Assembly (NCBI GenBank): GCA_021155045.1
Contig: JAJNQB010000014.1
Span: 124,001-188,000, forward strand
Reading direction: 5' to 3'
Source: Arcticibacter sp.
GTDB taxonomy: Bacteria > Bacteroidota > Bacteroidia > 2-12-FULL-35-15
Length of the DNA stretch: 64,000 nucleotides
A model generated the notes under the pieces. It saw only the letters and a list, made by a program, of their open reading frames with translations. It did not search any database and had not been told where the DNA came from. Made by a program: the position numbers and the translations under genes. Below are positions 51,978 to 60,420 of this stretch, piece after piece (the stretch's first letter is position 1; every line of letters starts with the position of its first letter).

Positions 51978-53061
51978 TTTCTGTTCTGTTCTTAACTTTT
52001 TTAATAAAAAATGGAATTTGAGCAATGAATAAAGCGGTTCCTCCAACAATTATTAATGTATAATTTGCATCAAGAAAAGCAAAAATAAGCGTTAAAGAAA
52101 TAATTAAAATGTTTACGAAGTAAACGAGTAAAACACTTTTTCTGTGAGAGCAACCGATGTCAATTAATCGGTGGTGTAAATGGTTTCTGTCAGCCGAGAA
52201 AGGAGAAACACCTCTAACTGCCCGATAAATAAAAATACGTAATGTATCCACTAATGGGTAAACCAACACAGCCATTGCAAATATTGGTTTTGAAACATGA
52301 AGTATTAGTTGGTTTTTAACCAAGCTAATGTCATAGTTCACGAGTTTAATTGCGAGAATGGAAATAATCAAACCAATGGTGAGTGAACCAGAGTCGCCCA
52401 TAAATATTTTTGCTGGTGAAAAATTAAAAATTAAAAACCCTAATAATGAACCAGCCAAAGCAAAGCCTAAACAAGCCATTGCATAATCTCCAGCTAATGC
52501 AAACCAAGCGCCAAAGGCCGCAGAAGCAATTAATCCAACACCTCCAGCTAAGCCATCAACGCCATCTATTAAATTGAAAGCGTTTACAACAACAATGTAT
52601 GTAAATAACGACATAAATACACTTGCCCAATTTGGTAAAATATTTATCCCGAATAAACCGTGCATACTTATTATTCGTATATCTGCCATAAGTACTAAAA
52701 CTAACCCAACAAGAACATGGGCTACTAATTTTTTTACAGGAGCTGTTCCAATGATATCATCTTTTACACCCACAAAAAACATTACTAAAACAGTTGAAAG
52801 GATATATTTAAAATCACTCATGGATTGCAAAAGTTTCATGCAATCGTGTATTTCTTCGCTTGGAAACCACAATGCGTATGAAAAAATTGTTCCAGCAAAA
52901 ATGATGATTCCTCCAACAGTTGGAATCATACGGGAGTGAATTTTTCGAGTATCTCCTGGTGCGTCAAATAATCTTTTTAAAATAGCAACTTTTATCAACG
53001 ATGGAGTTGATAGAAGTACCACAAAAAAAGATGTAATAAATACTAAAATTAAAAATGACAT
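51967..53061 (-). CDS. Undecaprenyl-phosphate glycosyl-1-phosphate transferase (MraY/WecA family)
   Basis: The 364-residue polytopic membrane protein transfers a sugar-1-phosphate to undecaprenyl phosphate to begin surface polysaccharide or O-antigen synthesis. It has the family signatures in order: VGVKDDIIGTAPVKKL (DDxxG), NAFNLIDGVDGLAGGVGL, FMGDSGSLTIGLI and ADRNHLHHRLID. The order and the HLHHRL motif place it in the WecA/TagO/RgpG branch rather than MraY. It sits in an operon with GDP-fucose synthesis genes and two RemB-like outer-membrane proteins. The sugar is probably GlcNAc, inferred from family. Confidence 0.9.
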   Translation of the reverse strand: MSFLILVFITSFFVVLLSTPSLIKVAILKRLFDAPGDTRKIHSRMIPTVGGIIIFAGTIFSYALWFPSEEIHDCMKLLQSMSDFKYILSTVLVMFFVGVKDDIIGTAPVKKLVAHVLVGLVLVLMADIRIISMHGLFGINILPNWASVFMSLFTYIVVVNAFNLIDGVDGLAGGVGLIASAAFGAWFALAGDYAMACLGFALAGSLLGFLIFNFSPAKIFMGDSGSLTIGLIISILAIKLVNYDISLVKNQLILHVSKPIFAMAVLVYPLVDTLRIFIYRAVRGVSPFSADRNHLHHRLIDIGCSHRKSVLLVYFVNILIISLTLIFAFLDANYTLIIVGGTALFIAQIPFFIKKVKNRTENDK

Positions 53062-53095
53062 ATTTTTTTTAATAAATTTTTAATCCTTCATTGGA

Positions 53096-54802
53096 TTAAA
53101 AGTCGTAATAAAAATTTGCTAATGATGTTCTTATTCCAAAATAAACAAACTGCATTTGTTTTGTTCCTTTTGTAGTTTGTTCTGTTCTGTTTGTTAAACC
53201 TAATACAATATTAAAGTTTGTTGAAGGATTTACCAAATATCCCAACTGAATATCTTGATACATTAGTGTAGTTTTTAAACCTTGCGTTGTATGTATGTTT
53301 TCAAGCGTTTGAGAAATAGGGAAGGAATTGTCTGATTTAAAAATATTTCCTCCAAAATTATTAGATAAACTATCAGCACCTTTTACAGCATAATTTCCTT
53401 TTAGTTGAATAAAAAAATCTTTTAATCTGTAATTTATAAAACCAACAGCTTCATAAAAATTTGCACCTAATGGATGTGCTAAGGCTTGATTGTAGTGAGT
53501 GTAGCTTTGATAAGTGCTTGTTGCTGCATAAGCATAAGGACGAACGTTATTGTATTCAATTTGTAAATGCAAATTTTTAAGTGTAAACAAATCAAAATAT
53601 TTGAATCCTATTTGATAGCCATATTTTTTGCGCACATCACCACCATTATTTTGTTGATACATATCATCAAGCATGTATTGACCATATAAACTGATGCTGT
53701 TTGTAATTTTTATTTTTAATGTGGCTCCTAATAAAATATTGTGTTGATTGTGTAAACCATAAACAGCAGTATTTACTCCAATTATAGGATCGAATGTATT
53801 AAAATTAACATGTTGTCTATTGGTGCTATCGGCTGCTTTCCATATCATTCCTTGAAAAACACCTAACTGTAAACGTCTAAATAAATTTATGCTTAGCATT
53901 TGAAAACTTCCTACTTTTTTCTGAAATAAACGCTCAACTCCCGGAGGTGTTTTTACTCCTCCGTTGGTGAGGTTCATAAATGAAGTATAAAGGTTTGTGT
54001 ATTGAATATTTTTATAGGTAGTAGTTATACGTGCATAAGGATAATTAAATGAATTGTCCGAAAGCAACAAGGAACGGTAGCCATCGCCAACAAAATGTTT
54101 TCCATGTCCTACTTGTATATTAAAAATGTGATTCGGGGAGTAAGATACATAACCCGATGCCATTGCATAATCGTAGCCGTTGGTTTTAAATTTTTTTGCT
54201 CGACCTTGACCTGGAACAACATCATATTGATAATTTGCTGCTTGAGGAAATAATTTATTGGTTGAAAAAATATAATCATCAATGTATTGAGCATACGTTG
54301 CTTGGTTTTCATAAAAAGAAGATTCGAACGATATTTTTTTCCCGATGTCTCCACGAATAATAAAACCTCTTGTGTTTTTATAAAGTTTTTCTCCTGTTTT
54401 ATCTTGTAAATCTTTTCCAAATTCAAAATTGAATAATGGGTCAATGGTCATGTAAAATTTATCAACTGTATCTTTAATAATAAACAAACTCTCTTTCTTA
54501 ATTTTTCGAAACAATAACTTTTTCGATTTATCTTTTATCTGATGAATTTGATACGGCTGAATGGTTGGATAAAAGTTGCTTTCATTTTCTTGGTATTTAA
54601 TTCCAGTTATCTGTAAAACACCAAGGGAATCTGAAGTTTTTAATTTAATTGATTCTCTTCCTACAAGAAAATTCCAATCTCTGCCAAGTGGTAAATTTTG
54701 CTGGGCGGTTGAACTGTTTAGATAAAAGATGCAAATAGCAAGACACGATAAGCTATGCCAAGACAGATTCTTGATACTTGATACGTAGTACTTGATTCTC
54801 AT
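53096..54802 (-). CDS. RemB-like outer-membrane beta-barrel protein (copy 1)
   Basis: The 568-residue protein has an N-terminal export signal (LSWHSLSCLAICIFYLNSSTA) and barrel-like strands throughout, ending in an aromatic YFGIRTSLANFYYDF. The conserved stretch SYSPNHIFNIQVGHGKHFVG, followed by DGYRSLLLSD, and LAHPLGANFYEAVGFINYRLK are shared with the gene at 50388. This matches the RemB-like family (RemB is a cell-surface gliding protein of Flavobacterium johnsoniae). The start codon overlaps the stop of fcl by 1 base, so translation is coupled to the sugar genes. Confidence 0.8.
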   Translation of the reverse strand: MRIKYYVSSIKNLSWHSLSCLAICIFYLNSSTAQQNLPLGRDWNFLVGRESIKLKTSDSLGVLQITGIKYQENESNFYPTIQPYQIHQIKDKSKKLLFRKIKKESLFIIKDTVDKFYMTIDPLFNFEFGKDLQDKTGEKLYKNTRGFIIRGDIGKKISFESSFYENQATYAQYIDDYIFSTNKLFPQAANYQYDVVPGQGRAKKFKTNGYDYAMASGYVSYSPNHIFNIQVGHGKHFVGDGYRSLLLSDNSFNYPYARITTTYKNIQYTNLYTSFMNLTNGGVKTPPGVERLFQKKVGSFQMLSINLFRRLQLGVFQGMIWKAADSTNRQHVNFNTFDPIIGVNTAVYGLHNQHNILLGATLKIKITNSISLYGQYMLDDMYQQNNGGDVRKKYGYQIGFKYFDLFTLKNLHLQIEYNNVRPYAYAATSTYQSYTHYNQALAHPLGANFYEAVGFINYRLKDFFIQLKGNYAVKGADSLSNNFGGNIFKSDNSFPISQTLENIHTTQGLKTTLMYQDIQLGYLVNPSTNFNIVLGLTNRTEQTTKGTKQMQFVYFGIRTSLANFYYDF

Positions 54803-55728
54803 TACAATTTTTCTTTTACTTCATTATAAACACCAGCAATTCCTTCTTCTAAATTAATTTTATGTTTCCATCCGAAAGAATGAAGTTTACTTACATCCAT
54901 TAATTTTCTTGGTGTTCCATCGGGTTTGCTTGTATCAAATGTTAATGTGCCGCTAAAGCCAACAATCTTTTTAACGAGTAAAGCTAAATCTTTTATGGAA
55001 ATGTCTTCGCCTACACCAATATTTACCAGTCCTGCTTCGTTATAATTTTGCATCAAATAAAAACAAGCATCTGCTAAATCGTCAGCATGTAAAAATTCTC
55101 GTAAGGGTGAGCCTGTTCCCCAAATTTCAACTTCTGATTTATTTTCTTTTTTTGCTGTATGAAATTTTCTAATTAAAGCGGGCAAAACATGAGAATTGTT
55201 TAAATCGTAATTATCATTTGGTCCGTATAAATTAGTTGGCATTACCGAAATAAAGTTGCACCCATATTGTGCTCTGTAAGCATCACACATTTTTATTCCA
55301 GTAATTTTTGCAATGGCGTAAGGTTCATTTGTTGGCTCTAACAATCCTGTTAAAAGATATTCTTCTTTTAAGGGTTGTGGAGCCATTTTAGGATAGATAC
55401 AAGATGAACCAAGGAATAACAATTTTTTAACATTATTCATAAAAGAAAAATGAATCACATTGCTTTGAATCATTGTGTTTTCATAAATGAAGTCGGCACG
55501 ATACGTATTGTTTGCAACAATACCACCAACTTTTGCTGCGGCTAAAAAAACATATTCTGGTTTTTCGTTTGCAAAAAAATCAGCAACTGCTTGCTGATTT
55601 CTTAAATCTAATTCTTTTGAAGTTCGAGTTACAATATTTGTAAATCCATCTTTTTGCAATCTTCTAATAATTGCAGAGCCAACCATTCCGCGGTGCCCTG
55701 CAATATAAATTTTTGAATCTTTATTCAT
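54802..55728 (-). CDS. fcl: GDP-L-fucose synthase
   Basis: The 308-residue enzyme epimerises and reduces GDP-4-keto-6-deoxymannose to GDP-L-fucose. It has the NADP-binding GHRGMVGSAI, the conserved SSCIYPKMAPQPLKEEYLL with catalytic Ser/Cys area, the YxxxK pair in EPYAIAKITG, and MPTNLYGPNDNYD and GTGSPLREFLHADDLADA. It follows gmd by 2 bases and overlaps the RemB-like gene by 1 base. Together gmd and fcl make GDP-fucose for surface glycans. Confidence 0.95.
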   Translation of the reverse strand: MNKDSKIYIAGHRGMVGSAIIRRLQKDGFTNIVTRTSKELDLRNQQAVADFFANEKPEYVFLAAAKVGGIVANNTYRADFIYENTMIQSNVIHFSFMNNVKKLLFLGSSCIYPKMAPQPLKEEYLLTGLLEPTNEPYAIAKITGIKMCDAYRAQYGCNFISVMPTNLYGPNDNYDLNNSHVLPALIRKFHTAKKENKSEVEIWGTGSPLREFLHADDLADACFYLMQNYNEAGLVNIGVGEDISIKDLALLVKKIVGFSGTLTFDTSKPDGTPRKLMDVSKLHSFGWKHKINLEEGIAGVYNEVKEKL

Positions 55729-55730
55729 AG

Positions 55731-56819
55731 TTATTCATGAAAATTCATAACATCATGTCCACCTTCCATCAAATATTTATCTTTTTGGAAAAGTTTAATA
55801 TCGCTTTGCATCATTTCTTTTACCAACTGCTCTAAGCTATGTTTAGGTTCCCAGCCCATATTTTTTTTCGCTTTAGAAGCATCACCAACTAATAAATCTA
55901 CTTCTGTTGGACGGAAATATTTTGGGTCAATTTCAACAAGTGTTTTTCCATCAGCAGCATTTATCCCTTTTTCATCAACTCCTTTACCTTCCCATTTTAA
56001 TGTAATACCTACTTCAGCAAAAGATAGCTCAACAAATTTTTTAACTGTAATTTTTTTGCCAGTTGCCAAAACATAATCATCAGCTTCTTTTTGTTGTAAC
56101 ATCATCCACATTCCTTCAACATAATCTTTTGCATGTCCCCAATCTCTTTCAGCATCAAGGTTTCCTAAAAATAATTTATCTTGTAATCCTAAATGTATTT
56201 TAGCAGCAGCACGAGTAATTTTTCTTGTAACAAATGTTTCTCCGCGTAGCGGACTTTCGTGATTAAACAAAATGCCATTACAAGCATACATGTTGTAAGC
56301 TTCTCTATAATTTTTTGTTATCCAAAAGCCATAAACTTTTGCAACGCCATAAGGCGAACGTGGATAAAATGGAGTTGTTTCTTTTTGAGGAATCTCCTGA
56401 ACATATCCATACATCTCGGATGTAGAAGCTTGATAAAAACGAGTTTTGTTTTCTAATTTTAAAATTCTTATTGCTTCTAAGATTCTTAATGTTCCAATTG
56501 CATCAGCATTTGCAGTATATTCGGGTGTTTCAAAAGAAACTTTTACATGCGATTGTGCAGCAAGATTATATATTTCGTCAGGTTGTGTTTCCTGAATAAT
56601 ACGTATTAAGTTGGTTGAATCGGTTAAATCACCATAATGCAAGAAAAACTTAACTTGCTTCTCATGTTGATCTTTATATAAATGGTCAATTCTATCCGTA
56701 TTAAATAAAGAACTTCTTCTTTTGATTCCGTGAACGATATATCCTTTATTTAATAAAAATTCGGCTAAATAGGCGCCATCTTGTCCTGTAACTCCTGTAA
56801 TTAATGCTACTTTACTCAT
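55731..56819 (-). CDS. gmd: GDP-mannose 4,6-dehydratase
   Basis: The 362-residue short-chain dehydrogenase makes GDP-4-keto-6-deoxymannose from GDP-mannose. It has the N-terminal NADP loop GVTGQDGAYLAEFLLNKGY, the arginine pair in IKRRSSLFNTDRIDHL, the active site STSEMYGYVQEIPQ, YxxxK in YPRSPYGVAKVYG, and NHESPLRGETFVTRKITRA. It is the first gene of a five-gene minus-strand operon (gmd, fcl, RemB-like, WecA-type, RemB-like) with gaps or overlaps of -11 to 34 bases. Confidence 0.97.
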   Translation of the reverse strand: MSKVALITGVTGQDGAYLAEFLLNKGYIVHGIKRRSSLFNTDRIDHLYKDQHEKQVKFFLHYGDLTDSTNLIRIIQETQPDEIYNLAAQSHVKVSFETPEYTANADAIGTLRILEAIRILKLENKTRFYQASTSEMYGYVQEIPQKETTPFYPRSPYGVAKVYGFWITKNYREAYNMYACNGILFNHESPLRGETFVTRKITRAAAKIHLGLQDKLFLGNLDAERDWGHAKDYVEGMWMMLQQKEADDYVLATGKKITVKKFVELSFAEVGITLKWEGKGVDEKGINAADGKTLVEIDPKYFRPTEVDLLVGDASKAKKNMGWEPKHSLEQLVKEMMQSDIKLFQKDKYLMEGGHDVMNFHE

Positions 56820-56872
56820 GATTTGTAATTAAATTTAGTATGCAATAATACGAAAATTAATGCTATAAAAAA

Positions 56873-56902
56873 CAAAAGCCCCGCAGTTTTGCGAGGCTTT
56901 TG
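56873..56902 (-). terminator. Intrinsic terminator of the T9SS gene at 56921-58180
   Basis: CAAAAGCC.CGC pairs with GCG.GGCTTTTG (one mismatch) around a 6-base loop, 19 bases past the stop codon, with T-rich sequence following on the minus strand. Confidence 0.8.
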
Positions 56903-56920
56903 ATAATGTATTTGAAACAG

Positions 56921-58180
56921 TTATTTTGTTAAAACAATTGGTTTAACAACATTCATATTGTCAGTAGTTACTTTTAATGAGTAAACACCAGCATTTAAAG
57001 AAGATAAATCAATAGTTGTATTTCCATTAACTTGTGAAGTAAAAACTACTTCGCCAATTACATTGTAAACTTCAATAGTAGATTTAGAAGCAGTGTTTAC
57101 ATTTACATTAAACAATCCTGTTGAAGGATTTGGATAAACAGAAATAGCATCTTTGCTTGCCTCATCGATATCAGTACAAACGGTAACAACAATTGCTTGA
57201 GATTTGCTATCATTACATGATTTCCAAAATCCTCCCATTGTATATAACCCAACGTTATAAGTATTTGCAGTTGCAAAAGCATGAGAAGCATTCGCGCTCC
57301 AAATAGCAGGAGATGCATCATCCATATCCCAAGCATATGTTGAATCAATAACAGTAGAAGATGGATAGTTAAAATAATCTGCAAATACGTTCCAATTAGC
57401 CATTCTGTTGCTTAATGCTGTAGGAGTTGTTGTATTTGTAAAATTAACTGTTTGTGCTTCGCAAATGGATGTAGGGGCATAAGTGTAATTCGTATTAATA
57501 GAATAAGTAATGATAGGAGCAAAAATCCCTTCGTATTCATCTGGAGCCAATAATGCAGATGAAGCATACCATGTTCCCATATATTGTAGCGAAGCTAAAC
57601 CTTCACCATATGTTGTAGTTGCAGCAGCATTGACAACTATACCTAATGTATCGGTAGTTGAAGTGTTTGTTAAAACTACAGCATAGTTTGATGAAACCGA
57701 AATTGGCGCCCCAAAAGTAGCTGTGTAAAAATTATCCACAGATCCAGTTATTGTTAAAATTGTAGAGCCTAACGATGTTGTGGGCTGGTTAGTTGCATTA
57801 ACATTGTAAATTGAAACATTAACATTTAAGGATTGACTAGGATTTACATCATCTTGAACAAACCCCCAAAATTCTACTCCGCTAATAGTAGCTGTAGTAT
57901 TGTTGGTAAATGCTTGGCTGTATCCACTAGCCATAGAAGTACTACCGGTTAATAAACCAAATCCATAAAATGCGGGAGTTGTTTGAATCAATTCTTTAGC
58001 ATAAGCATAATGAAGCGTATCATTGCTGCAACTCGCAGTTCTTTCTGTAATTTCTGATTTAACAGGTAATGATTTTTTGGGTGTCATTGGATGCAATTTA
58101 CCATTGATAAGTGAGCTTCCTTGTGCGAATGTTCCCATACCAATAACAACCATTGAAATAAATAGTAAGTGTTTTTTCAT
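56921..58180 (-). CDS. Secreted protein with type A T9SS sorting domain
   Basis: The 419-residue protein has a signal peptide (MKKHLLFISMVVIGMGTFAQ) and a type A sorting domain: ISVYPNPSTGLFNVNVN, STIEVYNVIGEVVFTSQV, LSSLNAGVYSLKVTTDN and the terminal VKPIVLTK. The passenger holds a jelly-roll-like part (about residues 60-220) and a PKD-like stretch near 240-335 with AWDMDDASPAIWS and HAFATANTYNVGLY. Its own terminator lies downstream. No enzyme motif is visible; the role is unknown. Confidence 0.85.
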   Translation of the reverse strand: MKKHLLFISMVVIGMGTFAQGSSLINGKLHPMTPKKSLPVKSEITERTASCSNDTLHYAYAKELIQTTPAFYGFGLLTGSTSMASGYSQAFTNNTTATISGVEFWGFVQDDVNPSQSLNVNVSIYNVNATNQPTTSLGSTILTITGSVDNFYTATFGAPISVSSNYAVVLTNTSTTDTLGIVVNAAATTTYGEGLASLQYMGTWYASSALLAPDEYEGIFAPIITYSINTNYTYAPTSICEAQTVNFTNTTTPTALSNRMANWNVFADYFNYPSSTVIDSTYAWDMDDASPAIWSANASHAFATANTYNVGLYTMGGFWKSCNDSKSQAIVVTVCTDIDEASKDAISVYPNPSTGLFNVNVNTASKSTIEVYNVIGEVVFTSQVNGNTTIDLSSLNAGVYSLKVTTDNMNVVKPIVLTK

Positions 58181-58282
58181 GTGTTTATTTTTTTAGGTTA
58201 ATAATTTATTTTTGATTTAGGATAGCAAAGATATAATAATATTTTAATGATTTTAATCTTTTTTTAAGGTGCAAAATCAGAC

Positions 58283-59074
58283 CTATTTTACAATAAACCA
58301 GCTATTTAGTAAATTTTCTTTGTTGTAACAAAGTGGGGCATTTGAGTTATAATCAATAACATTTTTACCTGCCATTTCACATATTGCTTGTCCAGCTGCG
58401 GTGTCCCATTCCATTGTAGGGGCAAATCGGGGGTAAATATCAGCGCGGCCTTCTGCCACAAGACAAAGTTTTATAGAACTGCCCGAAGAAATAAAATCAA
58501 TTTCTTTATGGGTTTCTCTTAATCCATCTACAAACATTTCCGTTTCTTCACTTAAATGAGAACGGCTAGCAACAACTGTGAATTTATTTTTTATAGTATT
58601 TAATGGTAATTTTTTTGACTTAAAAACAAGCTCATCCAACGATTGAAAACCAGAAGTTGCCTTTTCTATCTTAAAGCTTCCAATTTCTTTTGAGGCAAAA
58701 TATAATGTTTGACTTACTGGAATATATATTACTCCCATTATTGGTTTTTGATTATGAATCAAGGCAATATTTACAGTAAATTCTCCGTTTCGTTTTATAA
58801 ATTCTTTTGTTCCATCCAGAGGATCAACCATCCAAAAGTAATCCCATTTTTTTCTGATTTCATAATCTATTTCTTTTCCTTCTTCACTTAAAATAGGATA
58901 ATTAGTTTCATTTAAATAATCGCAAATAATAGTGTGAGCATTTTTATCGGCAAGTGTTAAAGGTGAATTATCCCCTTTAATTTCTACTTCAAAATTCGAA
59001 TTGTAAATTTTTAAAATTTCCTCTCCCGCTTTTATCGATGCGTTAATAGTTACTTCTAATAAATTTTTACCCAT
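58283..59074 (-). CDS. cysQ: 3'(2'),5'-bisphosphate nucleotidase
   Basis: The 263-residue enzyme hydrolyses 3'-phosphoadenosine-5'-phosphate left over from sulfate activation. It has the inositol-monophosphatase-fold metal motifs: LSEEGKEIDY near residue 60, MVDPLDGTKEFIKRNGEFTVNIAL near 83-106, and the C-terminal MEWDTAAGQAICEMAG. Length fits CysQ. It overlaps the DUF2061 gene by 8 bases. The sulfate-activation genes cysC and cysD lie at the end of the window on the other strand, and CysQ acts on their by-product. Confidence 0.92.
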   Translation of the reverse strand: MGKNLLEVTINASIKAGEEILKIYNSNFEVEIKGDNSPLTLADKNAHTIICDYLNETNYPILSEEGKEIDYEIRKKWDYFWMVDPLDGTKEFIKRNGEFTVNIALIHNQKPIMGVIYIPVSQTLYFASKEIGSFKIEKATSGFQSLDELVFKSKKLPLNTIKNKFTVVASRSHLSEETEMFVDGLRETHKEIDFISSGSSIKLCLVAEGRADIYPRFAPTMEWDTAAGQAICEMAGKNVIDYNSNAPLCYNKENLLNSWFIVK

Positions 59075-59519
59075 TTTCTTTTTTTATTACTCCAAAATTA
59101 ATGCGATACCAAATTCTTTCGTGTATATAATAAGAAAGAAGTTTGATAATAATCTCGAGAATTATTAATTTACTCACAATTAAAGAAATTTCAGGGTCAT
59201 CATGAAAAAAAACAAAAGTAGCTATCGTTGTGATTATTGAACCCCAAATACGATATGAAACTGATTTTAAAATATGGCGAACATGAGAACTGATTTTAGT
59301 TTTAAAATTAATTCGGTACCAAATTCGTTCATGTAAAAAGTAAAGAAGCATTTTAGAAGCGCCTTCTAAAAGCACTATTCCTGTTACTTTTTGAGATGCA
59401 GATTCTGTTTTATTAAATAGAACTAAAGCAATAAAAAATGTGATAAATGAAGAAAAAATTCGCCAAGTAATTGTTTTTACAAGATGCCTTTTAGGAGAAA
59501 GTATAGGCTTTATAATCAT
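59067..59519 (-). CDS. Tandem DUF2061 membrane protein
   Basis: The 150-residue protein holds two DUF2061 units: KRHLVKTITWRIFSSFITFFIAL...LLEGASKMLLYFLHERIWYRINF and VRHILKSVSYRIWGSIITTIATF...LEIIIKLLSYYIHERIWYRINFG (each quoted in parts). Each has two hydrophobic segments and ends with HERIWYRINF, so four membrane spans are expected. DUF2061 proteins are often found near sulfate-assimilation genes, and this one overlaps cysQ. Function is not established; a role in sulfur handling is an inference from context. Confidence 0.88.
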   Translation of the reverse strand: MIIKPILSPKRHLVKTITWRIFSSFITFFIALVLFNKTESASQKVTGIVLLEGASKMLLYFLHERIWYRINFKTKISSHVRHILKSVSYRIWGSIITTIATFVFFHDDPEISLIVSKLIILEIIIKLLSYYIHERIWYRINFGVIKKENG

Positions 59520-59524
59520 AAAAA

Positions 59525-60409
59525 TTAATATCCAGATTTTGCTGCACCAATATTTTCAATTGGATGCCAAGTGGTTTTTATTTCTTGTGTGTCAAAAATA
59601 AAATAAGGACTTTGTGCTTTTTCAGAAGCTATATTTAATTTATTGTAGATAAAAACTCTTTTAACATTTAAAGAAGCATTTTCTTGAATAGTTTTTATTT
59701 CATTTTTGTTGTTTCGATAATAAACAACAGCATTTACATCCATGTGGTTGGAAAAATGAGTATGCAACTCTTCTGAGTTTCCTGTTAAAATATTAACAAC
59801 ACCTCCAGGTAAATCAGAAGTATTTAATACCTCCGCAAAAGTAATTCCGCATAAGGGTTTATTTTCTGAAGTTAATACAACACAAGTGTTACCACCTGCA
59901 ATAACCGGAGCTATAGATGTTACAAGTCCTAATAAAGAATAATTTTCATCTGAAATTATAGCTACAACACCTGTTGGTTCTGGCACAGAAAAATTAAAAT
60001 GAGAGGAAGCAACTGGGTTTACTGAACTATAAATTTGTTGAAATTTATCACACCAGCCAGCATAATACACCATTCTATCTATAGCTATTTCAACTTCGTT
60101 TTTAGCAGTTGTGCTTGATGAGCCCTGTAAAATTAATTCTGCAATAAATTGTTCTTTTCTGCCTTCCATCATTTCTGCGATTCTGTACAAAATTTGTGAA
60201 CGGTTAAAAGCAGATTTTGAGCTCCACCCCGATAAAGCAGAACGAGCAGCAACTTCAGCATTTCTAAAATCTTTTCGAGAAGATTGACAAATGTTTGCAA
60301 GTACATCGCCTTTTTTATTTTTTAAAGGATAATACCTACCAGATTCTGTTCTGGGAAATTGCCCACCGATAAATATTTTATACGTTTTTTGTATTTCTAT
60401 TCGTGTCAT
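59525..60409 (-). CDS. Catalytically dead aldehyde dehydrogenase-like protein (ALDH16-type second domain)
   Basis: The 294-residue protein resembles the N-terminal NAD-binding half of aldehyde dehydrogenases (IFIGGQFPRTESGRYYPL, AAR-like AEVAARSALSGWSSKSAFNR, EPTGVVAIISDENYSLLGLV, VIAGGNTCVVLTSENKPL, DLPGGVVNILTGN). It ends soon after the point where the catalytic Cys domain should begin. No active Cys or LELGGK motif is present. It is 11 bases downstream of a full active ALDH and close to deoC. Together the two equal the length of ALDH16, in which a dead ALDH domain follows the active one. I read it as a structural partner, not a random truncation, since its C-terminus is intact-looking (IENIGAAKSGY). 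Confidence 0.8.
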   Translation of the reverse strand: MTRIEIQKTYKIFIGGQFPRTESGRYYPLKNKKGDVLANICQSSRKDFRNAEVAARSALSGWSSKSAFNRSQILYRIAEMMEGRKEQFIAELILQGSSSTTAKNEVEIAIDRMVYYAGWCDKFQQIYSSVNPVASSHFNFSVPEPTGVVAIISDENYSLLGLVTSIAPVIAGGNTCVVLTSENKPLCGITFAEVLNTSDLPGGVVNILTGNSEELHTHFSNHMDVNAVVYYRNNKNEIKTIQENASLNVKRVFIYNKLNIASEKAQSPYFIFDTQEIKTTWHPIENIGAAKSGY

Positions 60410-60420
60410 TTTAAAATAAA

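Noticed and set aside
51978..52049. 24-codon N-terminal extension of the RemB-like protein
   Set aside because: It lies inside the coding region of the WecA-type gene in another frame and precedes a clean signal peptide starting at 51977.
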